Origin: Rhizoclosmatium globosum | Taxonomy: Eukaryota; Chytridiomycota; Chytridiomycetes; Chytridiales; Chytriomycetaceae | Assembly (NCBI GenBank): GCA_002104985.1 | Contig: MCGO01000089.1 | Span: forward strand, 102,349-166,348 | DNA length: 64,000 nucleotides | Direction of reading: 5' to 3' | Shown: in pieces, positions 11,436 through 23,319 of the stretch | How the letters are laid out: each line of letters begins with the position of its first letter | Numbering within the stretch: the stretch's first letter is position 1 | Program-made: the position numbers and the translations under genes | The notes under the pieces: model-generated | The model's input: only the letters and a program-made list of their open reading frames with translations | Databases searched by the model: none | What the model was told of the DNA's origin: nothing

Positions 11436-13403
11436 TCAGAATCTTGAGCGTGAAGATTGGCTTCGACCTGACCCTTGAGAATGGCCTCCAGTGCTTCCAG
11501 TAGGCGTCCTCACATCCCAACCTTCGTTCCTTCCCGCATTTCGACCGCCATCCATGTAATCATTCCTTCCAGCATCATTTCGTCGAGGAACTCCACGCCC
11601 CATATTATTCTTGCTGCCACTTATTGGACCTTCAACCAACTTCTCCCTTGACGAGCTCGTATACATTTCCCTTTCTGAATACGCCACCTGCTGCTCAGCG
11701 CCTTATTGCGCTTCACAACCAAAACCACAATCAAGATGACAAGGATAAGTGCGACACAACCGAATCCAATTCCAAGATACAGTGCGAGTTTTGTGTTTGC
11801 TCCAGTAGCAGCTTTCGTTGATCCATCTCCAGTGACGATAGGAGTTTTGTCTTGAACATGTTGGATCACTGGCGCACCTGTGATGACGACTAGGGCGTTT
11901 AGAATGGCAACAACTTCGAATTGATCACGCGGAGATGTTCCGTTCCATAGAGTACGATCGGTGCCTGAAAAAATGTTTCGAAGTTGCGATTAGGAACGTT
12001 AAAGCAAATTCAACCTTTATGAAGACTCACTGGGATCCAAGTCACGAATGCAGTACCAAATTGAATTGCAGGGCTGGAAATTGAACGCAGCACTTGCGGC
12101 CATTATTGTACGGATCTGAGCTTTGATGGAATCGTCTGTTGTAATTGAGTACAAGACCCCAATTCCTCTGTAGACTGGCCACATGAAACCGTTTGGCATA
12201 ATCGGAGCAGGTCCACGCATGGGATCGTACAGAATATTGTTGAACGTGAAATGTGAGGCAACGTGCTTGAAGTGTTTATGCGCTTCGTCAAGATATCGCT
12301 GGTTTCCCGTTGCTTTGTACATTGTAGCAAGACCTGACATAAGCTCTCCAGAGTGGTATGAAAACTGAGAAAAGGTTTACATAATTTAGCTGTTGTAGGT
12401 CGGGATACATACCAGCGTTCTATCAATTGCACAAGCACGGCTGTCAAGACCATCGGCAACAGCGTAAGTGACCGGATCAATCAATGTTGAACTCAGCATC
12501 CAAGTGTAAACACGATCAACGTAGTCACGATACATTTCGTTCTTGGTATAAGCGTACAATCTGGCGCCCATGTCCACATGCTGCGCGTTTGTAATCGAAG
12601 ACTTGTAGTAGGCATCGTTGACTTTTGGAGTTGTTCTATCACGACTCCCTGCTTGATTTTTAGAGTATGTACACTTACACAGCAAACACTCACAAAACAT
12701 CCCTCCTCCACACGAGTCATCCCACTGTTCATACATCTGAATAAAGGTCGTATTGACGACATCAATGTACCGTGGATTCTGCCCCTCAATGGGATTTTTC
12801 GGGGCCAGAATACCATCCTTTGTCGCTTCAGCTGCAGACATCACACCAAGCGCCCACCATCCAATATCTATTACATCCCGATTTAGTAAATGATTTCATG
12901 AATGAAATAAAACTCCACAAACCGTCATTCCATCGTCCAGTCTTCTTCGTAATCTCATCGAGAAACCCAACATTTGGTCCAACAGCTTGCTGCATCTGAT
13001 CATCCACCCAGTCATTGAACTGACTATCTCCCGTGAGTCCAAAGTAATCATAAAAGAAGCCCCAATAAATTCCACTGATGAATATCAGTAACGATCTATA
13101 TAAGGTGTCTTTCTAAAAAATACCTCTCATGCCATTGAATTAACGTCTTTGAGGCTGAGTAAGTTTCCTGCCATGCTCCGAGACCGGGCGAGTTGTCTTT
13201 GAAGAACATCTTTAACGGCCACATTGCCATTTTGTAGGCGTTCAGGACGGCCGCTAGAGGTGAAGATGGGGCACGAGTTATTTTGATGAAGCATAAGTGG
13301 CTAGAAAAACGGAAGAATTGAAGTGTTTACCTTTATCAGTGACATCCAAGGGTTCAGCGAATGCACATATAGACAGGAGGCTAAGGAGTGCAACGAGAAG
13401 CAT
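11436..13403 (-). CDS. GH76 membrane-anchored mannanase 5; frame break in tail
   Basis: The start ATG is at 13401-13403, signal peptide MLLVALLSLLSICAFAEP, then LDVTDKGK. An intron with GTTTGT donor and GTAATAG acceptor falls inside the catalytic motif; joined it reads RWNDDIGWWALGVMSAAEAT. Then SSITNAQHVDMGARLYAYTK and SYHSGELMSGLATMYKATGN. The helix LALYLGIGFGCVALILVILI is followed by VVKRNKA. At about 11700 the frame changes by one base: the raw frame ends about 30 residues later, while the shifted frame continues EQQVAYSEREMYTSSSREK and a Gly/Arg/Asn-rich tail to 11436. GH76 gene 6 has a comparable DGEMYTRG tail, which supports the shifted reading and a missing G. Confidence 0.8.
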
Positions 13404-13631
13404 GCTGTCGCCTTCGCTACTTAGGTTGCTCTGATGAATTTTGAACCCGCCCAATAACGCTCTGAATTTTTTTGTAACGCCCCGCAAAGTTCAACCACAC
13501 AGAATTCAAAGCCAACAAACAAAATTGAAACACAAGCCAATGTGCATAAACCACCTTGTCCCGCAGTCCCTTTCCAACACTTATGCACACGTTCACCTTT
13601 TACGTTTGGTAGTACTCGTTTATTTTTGTTA

Positions 13632-16600
13632 CTATTCTTCTTGAATAGAGTATTTCTCCAACAGTTCGACAACTTTAGTATGACCCATTGCTCTTGCCAA
13701 ACTGACGGCAGTTCCACCTTGGTAATTCACAAAATCCAGACAAGCTCCTTTTGAAAGCAAAAGACCAACCTTCTCTAAATTTCCATCTTCTGCTGAGTAC
13801 ATTAAAGACGACGACCCATTTTTATCACATGCATTCACATTGGCCCCTTTCGAAAGAAGAAGAGCCAGAACCTCTGCGCTTCCGTATTTTGCTGCGTAAA
13901 TAAGCGGTGTACAACCTTTGGCATTCGTTGCATCCAATTTTGCACCCGTTGATATTAAAAAGTCCACTGTGTCTACGTGTCCCTTCAGTGCTGCGAGCAT
14001 TAAAGGTGTCCATCCTTTCTTGTCTGCAGTATTCACCATAGCTCCATTAGATATTAACATCGAAACTGTTTCGGTGTAGTTTTTAATCGCTGCCAGTGAT
14101 AGTGCAGTCCATCCATGGTGGTCTTCCGCATTCACATCAGCTCCATTCTCTAATAAAAGCATGATGACTTTTGTGCTATTTGATTGGGCAGCTGACATCA
14201 ACGGTGTACATCCTTTTAAGTTATAAGCGTTCACTGTAGATCCTTTTGAAATAAGGAAAGCAACGGTGTCTGCATATCCACCTTCAGAAGCAAGCAACAG
14301 AGCAGAGTTTCCGTTTTTGTCCGCCGCATTCATGGAAGCTCCACTGGACACCAACGATTCAACAACCTTAAGGTGGCCCTTTGACCCAGCCAACATCAGA
14401 GATGTCTTTCCATTATTGTTTGCAATATTCACGGCAGCATTTTTCGATAGCAATAGAGCAACGACATCGAGATGTCCTTTCTCGGCTGCGTACATAAGAG
14501 GAGTATTTCCTTCCTTGCAGGGAGAATCAGTTATCGCGCCATTGGATAACAATAGTGAGACTGTCTCCAGGCTTCCATTAAGTACAGCGTAAGTCAGCGA
14601 CGACCACCCTTTGCTGTCAAGAGCATTTATCGAGGCTCCAGCATTAAGAAGTATCTGAACGATATCATAGTCTCCAATTTCAGCCGCTTTCATTAATGCT
14701 GTCCATCCATTCTTGTTCATTGCATCCACAGTAGCTCCATTTGAAACCAAGAGTATTACTGTTTCTTTATAGCCCTTGGAAGCTGCATAGAACAGCGACG
14801 ACATCTCGTTCTTATTGACAGCATTCACAGTGGCGCCATTTGAAATAAACAGAGCAGCTGTTTTTGTGGATCCCGTCAATACCGCGAATAGTAACGGTGA
14901 CATTCCGTTTCGATTTGTGGGATGCACGGAGGCTCCATACTTGAGCAAAAGGGAGCAGGTGTCATTATTTCCGGATTGAGCTGCATACAAGAGAGGTGTC
15001 ATTTCATAGTTGTCTATGGAATCTACAACTGCACCGCTTGATAAAAGCATTGAACAGATTTCAGTGTATCCTTTGTGAGCAGCATACATCAGAGGCGTTA
15101 ATCCATTTTTGCAAGGCTTGTCAATTAAGGCTCCTTTAGAAAGCAGGAATCGAATAATCTTGGCGTTTCCAATCTGCGCTGCAATCAGTAAGGCTGTCAT
15201 TCCGTTGTTGCTAACACTGTCCACAGCGGCGCCGTTTGATAGTAATACATCAACAATATTTTCATCGCTCTTTTCGACAGCAAGAATGAGTGGTGTTAAT
15301 CCGTCCTTGTCTGGTTCATCCACATTCGCACCGTTTGAAATTAGAAGGGAAACAGCCTCTGTGTGCCCATTTGAAACTGCAAGCGTCAAAGGCCTCACTT
15401 TGTCCTTTGTTGCCCGATCAGAAAAAGCACCGTTCGACAGCAGAATCTGAATCACTTGAACGTTTCCGTTCTTTGCTGCAAACATCAAAGGCATCCACCC
15501 AGTCCTACTAACAGAATTTACATTGGCCCCATTTCCAATCAACAATTCCACAGTCCCAACATGCCCATACAAAGCCGCATGCATGAGAGCGGTCCAACCA
15601 TTCTTTGTTGAAAGGTCTACAGCGGCTCCGTTCGAAAGCAAGAACCCAACCGTTTCAGTTTGTCCGTTTCTTGCTGCAAATATCAACGGCGTCCACCCTT
15701 TCTCATTCGCAACATCAACATGGGCCCCATTCGAAACAAGCTGTGAAACACTTTTAATGTCTCCGTTCTGCGCTGAATACATGAGCAACGTAAGACGCCC
15801 ATACGTTGTGAAATCCCAATCAACAAGAGCCTTGACTGATGCCCCATTCTCCACAAGCAGTTCGAAAATCGCGTCATTGTTCAAAAGAATCGATGCGGCT
15901 AACGCAAGGAATCCGAATTTTTTAGAAAAGTCGGCTATATTGGGAGGAGGGTTGTTGGTATCAATGTGATGCGACCAGTTCTCTAGAGCATAAGAAGTTG
16001 CAGTGGAGAGCTTTTCTTTGATGCCGAACCATGCTTTTTGGGCGAGCGAGTAGACGACTTGTTTGTGGCGGCTGACATCTTGAGTGGTAAGGAACGACCC
16101 CAATATATCCAAACAGCTGGTTGCAAGAGCGTAGTTTGATTCAGATTCGCTGATCAAGAAATTTTGTTTGCATCGCGCAGGGTTTGAGAAATAATCTTTG
16201 ACACTCTTGTGAATCACTGATATTCTGTTGGCTGAAATTTTGAGGACGGAGCGCATCTGTTTGAAGTCAATCAAAACAAATATCAAAACGATTAATGGCT
16301 CACCTTATCAACAAACATCACTGTCTCGTTATACAACGTATTTGTCAATATACTTAAAGAATTCAAGTCGAGAGGAACTCTAGAAAACAGAATCGCGCCA
16401 AACAGGGCCTTAAACACATCGATATCGAATTCATGTGCTATATTCGCTGCAATTGCGGCATAAACGTCATCAGGTCCCTCGGAAAATTCTTGGATGGCTT
16501 TCACAGCTTCATCAGGACCATATTTAGAAGATTGTAAGAACTGAATCACAACCTTGACAAATATCAATAGCCCTTCTGATTTGCTGACAATGAGATCCAT

Positions 16601-18740
16601 GGCTACCAGAGCGGCAGCTGGAAGTTCAAAGGTTTCAATGTTCCAAAGCTCCTTCAACCGTTGTTTTACAACAATCTGAACGTCAATTAAATTGTTTTCA
16701 TTCGTTGGCGACAGTTCATATGAACTCAGCTCCGTAAGGCAATCGTAGATATCCTTTTCAGGTCGGCCCGTCAAAAATATTTTGACAAATGAAGGAAGCT
16801 TTGGACCAAATTCCGTCAATATAGTCAAAAGCACTTGTCGTGTTTCATACTTCAACTCATCAATGGCATCGATCACCATCAACACTGTCTTTCCACAATT
16901 CTGAACTTGATTGAATCCACCAAGAACCAAGGTTTCAAACGCCTTGACCGGGCTTGTAAGGATACTCGCATCGCCTTGTTCAACAGCCGCCGCATCCGCT
17001 TCCATTTCAGATTCCACATATGCCTTGAACTCAGGAAACCGTTCAGAAAGAGACCATACCATATTCGAAACAACCATTGCAGGGTCATTCCGCCAACTAT
17101 CACCAAACGAGCAATAAAACTGAAACGCGAGCACAACGTCATCCGGAACGCTTTGAGTAACAGCATACGAAATCAACGACTTCCCCGTTCCCGCGCCTCC
17201 ATTCAACCAAATAATATTAACTCCATCCTTTCGAGTTGCCCACTGATACACCAAGTCCACAGCCCACCCTCGCGTCCCACCCACAAACTCCTTTGCATAA
17301 TCCGCAACAACGTTCTTGAAGTCGAACGGGTTGAGCCATTCTTGCAACTTTGATACAAATCCAACGACAGATTTGGGCATGTATTTCGGGACTTTGGATT
17401 CAATCTGGCGGAATACAGTCTCTAATGCTGAGGACCAAGTGGGATCGTTACCCTTAACCGCGCCTTTGAAGTCACCGTATAATATTCCAGCAGTGAGAAG
17501 GAAGGGCTTCGCAGTCGATGGTTCGCGTTTGTAGGATTTCACTTGCTCGATTGTCATGTCGCCAAACATGTAAACAGGGATAATAGGGATTCCTGAGTCA
17601 GCAGCATATTCAAGTTCGCGTACGCAATTGGGTGAAACCTATTAATGTCGTTTTTGGAATAATGTGAGTTGGGGTGAGAAAGGCAATGGAAGACACACCA
17701 AATATTTGGGCGAGAGACAGACAATCAAAGCGCTGGAACGCGTCAACCCGAACGTCATTCCATCGTAAATATTGGTTTTCATTTGCTCCTTATCCCACCA
17801 TAATCGAATGTCAGGGTATTTGAAACGGATACAGGCACATAGGTCTGCTACTTGATCTTCGGTGGACCAACTTTGCAACCATAAACAAAAGAAGTCAATT
17901 GTAAAAGAAACAGAGACAGTTGAAATACCTGTAAGATATCATTACGTCAAACGTTTCACCCATATCGGCCATCGGAGCTATGAGTTCACGTTGCGGCGCA
18001 GGAGTCCGTGCCACAGTGTCGAGAGTTTTGCTGGAAACACGCTCAAGGTACAATTCGTATCCAGATATACAAAGGTCTCGAAGACTGTCATTGTCCACTG
18101 GGATTCGGTTTCCAGATACAGAGAGAGCTGCAGAGAGCTTATACCCATGCGACGAGACGTCAAGTTTCTGTTCGATCTACAACCGGTATTAGTGATTTGG
18201 AATTTTTGGAAACAATGAGAACGCAAACACCTGTTTGGTCAAGTGTTCGACAGTAAATTCAAACACTCGAATACCATATCCGAACTGCGCCTTAGACCCA
18301 ACATCAAAGACAGTGAGTACAGCGTAATTTGCGAATTCAAAAACTGTCTGTTTCGAGGGATACTGAACGCGCTCGATAATCGCATCAATACGTCCGCGAT
18401 CCGTAAGCATCTGCCGCAATGCAACTCCCGACAACAACGATTCATTATAGAACACCATAATATTGAAACTATTGTCGAGGTCGAATGCTTCCCGTATCTG
18501 TTTTCAAAGTGGTATAAACAACTTTTATGATATCGAATCGAAAGCAACCTTCGCTTTGAGTTCGCGGCCTCTTGTTCCTTTGTCGATCTCAACGAGTTCA
18601 TAGTCTTTTGAATCCATGTGGCGTTCTACCCTCACACTGAGGGGGAACGTGTGTTCATAATGTGTTGGCACAACTGTTGCTCGGTATTGGTCAGGCTACG
18701 ATGGATGCAAAGAGGAGAGAGGAAAGGTTACCTGATTCAT
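13632..18740 (-). CDS. TIR-NACHT-ankyrin NLR-like receptor with possible N-terminal ubiquitin-like folds
   Basis: Seven exons join in frame by eye: 18732-18740, 18549-18695, 18231-18497, 17929-18176, 17699-17870, 16304-17638 and 13632-16256, giving 1600 residues. All introns are GT-AG. Residues 1-210 look like two beta-grasp (ubiquitin-like) units (RGRELKAKIREAFDL; FEFTVEHLTKQIEQKLDVS), an inference. TIR is at about 215-310: FDVMISYSWSTEDQ, then IRLWWDKEQM, SALIVCLSPKYL and SPNCVRELEYA, whose Glu aligns with the catalytic Glu of NADase TIRs. NACHT: P-loop GGAGTGKS at about 428-435, Walker B TVLMVIDAIDEL near 535, KIFLTGRPE sensor. 22 ankyrin repeats of 33 residues occupy about 880-1595. The architecture matches NLR/STAND sensors: repeats sense, NACHT oligomerises, TIR signals or hydrolyses NAD. 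It is a lone gene with no obvious effector partner. No frame break was seen. Confidence 0.88.
13650..15794 (-). repeat. 22 tandem ankyrin repeats (99-base period)
   Basis: Consecutive 33-codon units of the form TPLxxAAxxGxxxxVxxLLSNGAxV with no linker or indel between them, inside the NLR-like gene. Units are clearly related but diverged; they are not the near-identical type seen in some fungal WD or TPR receptors. The last unit is cut short by the C terminus (SIQEE). Confidence 0.92.
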
Positions 18741-19226
18741 TGTTTTGGCTCGGATGCAAAGAGACAAAATGCGTGACAGTTGAAGGTTGATTGGCTGACG
18801 AGAACAAGTTGTCACTAACAGTTTATCAAGAGATAGTATCTTGAAAAGAGTTCTCACATTGGTCTATTGGTATTGAGATCGGACTGTCAGTGTTGCTCGG
18901 AACTTGCTTCACTGCTGCCACTGAGATGTTTACTATGCAATCAAAGACTTTAACAACTGGAAGTCCCATCATTCATAGGTTACCTTCTTTTGAAGACCCA
19001 TTTCCCATTATTGTGGGCTAGAACGGGTTGTACTTTGGGTCAACTTTGCTGATGTGAAGAAAGTGTAAATGTCACTCTAGGTTTATCCCACTTTTATTGT
19101 ATTCTTTAACCATACATCATTTGTTAATATACAGTTTTATCTATCAAAAAAATGAATTTCATAAAAAACAACCCCTAATTATGTCACCACACCACGTCCA
19201 GGCTCCAATCCACCCCTTTTTCCCCT
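18741..19226. other. Intergenic, upstream of the NLR-like gene
   Basis: 486 bases between the NLR start and the stop of the CorA gene. It should contain the NLR promoter and the CorA 3' end. No gene-like frame or RNA was recognised. A short plus-strand frame here overlaps the CorA last exon in antisense. Confidence 0.6.
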
Positions 19227-21153
19227 TCATGCACGCTCCAACAACCCCATCTTCCATGACCCAATCATCGTCACAACAACAATCACAGTCGTCCAAATCC
19301 AGAAATACCAAAACCCAAGATCATAATGCAATTCCGGGAAATAATCAAAGTTCATTCTACGGAACAAAAAATTAGAGTTTCTTGAGGTGGGGGAAACAAG
19401 GGTAAAAACTTACCCATACACACCCGCCACAAACGTTGTCGGCAGAAACACAAAACTAACCACAGACAACAACTTCATACTCTCATTCGTCTGATGCGAT
19501 ATCATATTAAACGTCAGATCAAGTAACGACGTAGCAGACTGTTCCATCGCCTCCAGCTCTTCAAGGATCGTAAGGCAGTGGTCCAACACGTCCCCGAAAT
19601 ACGTCTTTGTGAGAGGGGAGAATAGGTTTTCCGGGGATGTTTCCTTCAACGCTGTCAATAGGTTTTCAGTTGGCGCGAGTTTTCGACGAAGGATTGTGAG
19701 TTCTTTGAGGACGAGGTGGAGGGCTATACGTTGGGGGAATTTTTTTTGATGAATATTGTGGCTTGAAATAATTATGTGCGTTAAAGAACGTACTCTTTGT
19801 GTAAGCGACTTTCGGGGCTCCAACAACACTATCATGAACACGATTAATCTGTTCCTCGTAAAACTCAACAACTTCGAAAAAGTGGTCCACGATTCCGTCA
19901 ACGATTGCATGGACGAGGAGACCGGGGTCGCCTGTTTTACGATGTCAAAAAGTCAAAGTCCGCTCGAAAGGGATCAGAAACCGTACCAGACTTTCGCAAG
20001 ACAGTAAACCGTTCTTTTACGCCACAAGCCCGACAATGTTCGACAAATTCACCCAACTCCTTATTCTTTCCACCAGTCACGGCAGGAGTTGTAGAACTTG
20101 AGGAAGCCCCGTACAAAACCTCCATGACACGGTCAGTGACTTGTCGCCCGGACCCTTGGAACACGGAAACGACGATATTCCCGCACAGAAAGATGCTGCA
20201 TTCTTCGAGATGAACTGTAGGCCTGGGAAAAGCTTGAGAAATGTTGCTCCGTTTGTCTGGTATTCAAATAACATGTTAGTTCATGCTCCCTCGTATTCGG
20301 CATTGGTCAAATGCAGTCATCAGTTCACAGATATGCACTCACTCCGCTGCTCTTTCCCCTCGTGAAGATGACACTGCTTGATTCATTTGGGCTACACTCA
20401 GAACTCTCCCCACAACTTTCCCCCGTTTCCACACATCCAAACTCAACGCACCTCCTTCCACCAAATCAAAACAAACACTAACCAGTAACCCGGTCAATAA
20501 CCTCATTATGCCCCTGAATCAACACCGGCAAATTCTGCGGCACACTTGCACTCTCTACACTCCCAATCGACAGAATCGGCATCAACAGCGAAATGTACGT
20601 GTGCGAGTCATACGAGTCCGTCTTTATACGTTGCGGGAGGTGGAACACGTCTTCCTGTATACATTTTGCCAAGAGTTATTTCCGGGTTTTTGGTTTATGT
20701 TGAAAGGAGGGAGGAGAATGGTACCACAGCGAGAGGGTGGAGGTTCAGTTTCGATTGGAGGGCAGACATTGAGGATGTTGTTAGGCCGGACACGTTGATC
20801 CATCTGATTGCGGTTGGGTCTGATGAGAAGGGAGACGGGGTGTTGAGAGCGGCAGACAGGGATTCGGAGGATACGACAGTTGAGTGGATGTCAGCGTGGG
20901 TAAAGTCAACGATTGAAATGTGTGGGGCAGTTTTGTGGTTGTGTTGGATTGAGGGAGAAGGTGAAGGTGCGGGCAGAGTGAGGCCCGGAGCAGAGTTGCG
21001 CACGTGTTCTCGCTTTGACTCCGTTTTTGGCGGTTGCGAAAGTGCGAGAACCGCAGTCGTTTTGTGCACGGCGGCTTGGAAGCGGTGGCGGGCCGATTGC
21101 GATCCTGTTACTTTCGGTGGTGGTGGTTGGTCGGATTGTTGGAACTCGCTCAT
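19227..21153 (-). CDS. CorA-family divalent-cation (Mg2+) transporter
   Basis: The start ATG is at 21151-21153. Exon 1 has a Ser/Pro-rich cytosolic start and RWINVSGLTTSSMSAL with KLNLHPLAV; the next exon continues EDVFHLPQRIKTDSYDSHTY, the conserved CorA cytosolic block. Then IFLCGNIVVSVFQ, HFFEVVEFYEEQINRVHDSV, the long stalk helix, the first membrane helix (LSVVSFVFLPTTFVAGVYG) and, across an intron (GTAAGT to CCGTAG), the signature GMNF joined as VYGMNFDYFPEL. The second helix is FWYFWIWTTVIVVVTMIG, and the protein ends LLERA. The GMN motif marks pentameric Mg2+ channels; plasma or mitochondrial membrane cannot be decided. The middle exons around 20280-20480 are not fully resolved. Confidence 0.85.
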
Positions 21154-21654
21154 TCGATTCGTGGTTCAAGTCAGTGGGAACAAATTAAAAACATATTGGC
21201 GGACATCAAACATCCATTTTCCATACTCAAAATGGAGACATGAGGTATCCCAATTTCAATGCTGCCTCGTAAAAGAACAGACACTGAAAACCCTCAAGTC
21301 TCATTCTTCTGCTTCTCCATTTCCTTGTAAACAAGTACTCTGAAAAGAAGCAGGTATAGAAAAGGAGATGTGTATATCCGCAATATGCAATTCCCTTTCT
21401 CAGATCCAAATACATGAACAGAGAAAAAAGGAGGAAAAGCAAGGTGGGCAATCAACAATCCCTTTTACAAAAGCGGTCGTGTATTTTATTACGGGCGAAC
21501 CGAGGCGCATGCAGAAGGGGTAAAGAGAGGTAGGATGGCTGACTAAAACAATCAGTAGCCCTTGAAAGAAAAACATACACTAAATAGAGAAAGAGGAAAG
21601 AGGGAGGAGGGATGATTACCGCCACCTTCTAAGATCCCAACAAACCAATCCAGC
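21154..21654. other. Intergenic, 501 bases
   Basis: Between the CorA start and the RPL6 stop (both minus strand). It holds the CorA 5' region and RPL6 3' end. Purine-rich stretches occur near 21420-21440 and 21575-21612. No gene was seen. Confidence 0.6.
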
Positions 21655-22359
21655 TTAGAACTTCATCAAGTGTGGCTTCTGTCCCTTGGTGAGAGAGAAG
21701 GAAGCGTTCAAGTAAGCCTTCAACAAAGGAGTCTTCTTGACCTCAGCAAGGATGGCAGCATCAACAGCCTTCTGGGCAGCAACACGCTCCTCAGCAACTG
21801 GGCGCTTGGCAGCAATGTCGAACAAAGCAGCCTCAGTAGCCTTCTGCTTAACCTCACGGGTAGCCTTGAAAGCAGCGTCGTTGACAATCTCTGGAACAAC
21901 AACCTTGGAGACATCCACCTTAGCAGAGGTAGCGATAGCGTAAGCCTGGTTAACACGACGCAATGGAACACCGTTGATCTTGAATGGACCAGTAACCAAC
22001 AACAAACCAGAAGGCAAGGTCTTCAAGTAGACGACACGCTTTCCAGCGAAACGACCGGCAATCAAGATCAAGACAGTTCCAGGGGTGATGGAAGCACGGG
22101 TGGTGGATGGGCGGTTGACCTTGCGGGAGAGACGTGGGACTGGGGCGTCTTCGGCCGGGTAGAATTTGGAGGTCTTGACGAGGGAGACGGTACGGGTCTT
22201 TCCGTTCTTTGCTCCACCGATTGGCTTGACGACGGTGGTTGGCTTTGGCTCGGTCTTGGCTGGGGAGGCCTTCTTGCGGTGGAAGAGACCCTTGGCCTTG
22301 TAGGCGGCAGAGCGGGAGAGCGTGGCGACTCCTGGGATCAACTGGGGGTTCTTGGTCAT
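21655..22359 (-). CDS. RPL6: 60S ribosomal protein L6 (eL6)
   Basis: Single uninterrupted 234-residue frame. The core SITPGTVLILIAGRFAGKRV, LLLVTGPFKINGVPLRRVNQ, the EIKKTPLL-like AEVKKTPLLKAYLNA and the end FSLTKGQKPHLMKF are the conserved eL6 signatures. The N-terminal half is basic and variable, as in other eukaryotes. eL6 sits on the 60S subunit surface. Codon use is strongly biased to C/G-ending codons, as expected for a highly expressed gene, and unlike its neighbours. There is no intron in the coding part; a leader intron upstream of 22359 is possible but not shown. Confidence 0.96.
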   Translation of the reverse strand: MTKNPQLIPGVATLSRSAAYKAKGLFHRKKASPAKTEPKPTTVVKPIGGAKNGKTRTVSLVKTSKFYPAEDAPVPRLSRKVNRPSTTRASITPGTVLILIAGRFAGKRVVYLKTLPSGLLLVTGPFKINGVPLRRVNQAYAIATSAKVDVSKVVVPEIVNDAAFKATREVKQKATEAALFDIAAKRPVAEERVAAQKAVDAAILAEVKKTPLLKAYLNASFSLTKGQKPHLMKF

Positions 22360-22685
22360 TTTTTAGATGTCTGCTTTCGAAGAGGTGAGGGTTAGTGTCC
22401 ATATACTGAGGAGGGGTTGGAGGAGGGATGTCGCAACAGACAGCATCATCGATCACATCCATCGCATCCAGTCCACGGCAATCACGGCTGATCATCAGAT
22501 GGTACTCGACACGGTTGGATAGATACGATGACGCAGTGATGGCTGTGGTCGTGGTGATGGGTGATGGCAGGTAAGTGGTCACATACGTTTTTGGCAAAGG
22601 TACGAAAGCAATGAGAACAAGACGAACAACTCACTCAAACAAAACCAAAAAAGAAGCGAGAAAGTAAAGTATGATACAGTGTAGT
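22360..22685. other. Intergenic, RPL6 upstream region
   Basis: 326 bases between the RPL6 start and the stop of the ZCCHC10-like gene. It probably holds the RPL6 promoter and leader. The minus-strand frame read through here is only an upstream extension in another frame. No separate gene was recognised. Confidence 0.55.
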
Positions 22686-23319
22686 TTATTTCGAATTTCT
22701 CTTTGATGAAGATGATTTACTTCTCTTTCTCTTCTTTCCATCATCTGAATCACTGGCCGAACTTGAGCTAGAGTCACTGTCACTGTCACTGTCCGAAGCA
22801 CTACTATCACTAGAGTCACTTGAACTACTCGAACTACTACTTGAGTCTGAGTCTGAATCCGAATCCGATGCATCCGGCCTCCTCTTCTTGTTCTTGTTCT
22901 TTCTCTTGTTCTTGTTCTTACTCTTCAATCGTTCCTTCTCCTTCCGTTCCAGAATCCGATTCGCCAGTCCCTTTCTGTCTTCCACTTTCGCAACGTCGTC
23001 GTCGTCGTCGTCGTCGAAACGGGACTCGTTGTCGCCGCTCTTCACGGCCTTTGCGAGCAGCTTTGAGCGCGATGGTCGCGAGGCAAATGCTTTTTCGCCT
23101 TTGCATTCGAATGAGAAGTGGCCCTGTGTTTTTGGGTTGGAGAATTGAGTTAAAGTTGGATGCAGTGGTGGAAGGAGTTGAGGAGGTACAAGGGAGAAAC
23201 GTGACACGCACAAACTGGAGACAATTTTGACAGCGGGTCGTTGACTTGTTGGAGGGTCCTGCGTTGGTGCCCCCTCGTCGGATTTGTGTGAGCGATGTCA
23301 CAGGAACTGAGGAGAACAT
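22686..23319 (-). CDS. ZCCHC10-like CCHC zinc-knuckle protein
   Basis: The start ATG is at 23317-23319 (MFSSVPVTSLTQIRRGG). An intron with donor GTGCGTGT and acceptor ACACAG joins exon 1 to exon 2 exactly inside the zinc knuckle: CQNCLQF then GHFSFEC gives C-x2-C-x4-H-x4-C. Next come KGEKAFASRPSRSKLL, as in ZCCHC10, a seven-Asp run from a GTC/GAC trinucleotide repeat (about 22997-23017), a Lys-rich region and a long Ser/Asp tail ending in basic Ser repeats. Family members are nuclear and RNA-associated with unclear function. The Ser/Asp tail is a likely CK2 target (inference). Confidence 0.85.

Noticed and set aside
13650..15794. Possible CRISPR-like or satellite array from regular 99-base spacing
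   Set aside because: Spacing is explained by 33-codon ankyrin repeats in one open frame; there are no identical repeats with unique spacers.
16304..17638. Two separate genes (NACHT protein and ankyrin protein)
   Set aside because: The 47-base interval at 16257-16303 is a GT-AG intron joining them in frame, so one gene is the better reading.
20546..21343. 265-residue plus-strand open frame
   Set aside because: Antisense to the CorA N-terminal exons, which carry clear CorA motifs.
21670..22395. 241-residue plus-strand open frame
   Set aside because: Antisense of RPL6; arises from its strong codon bias.
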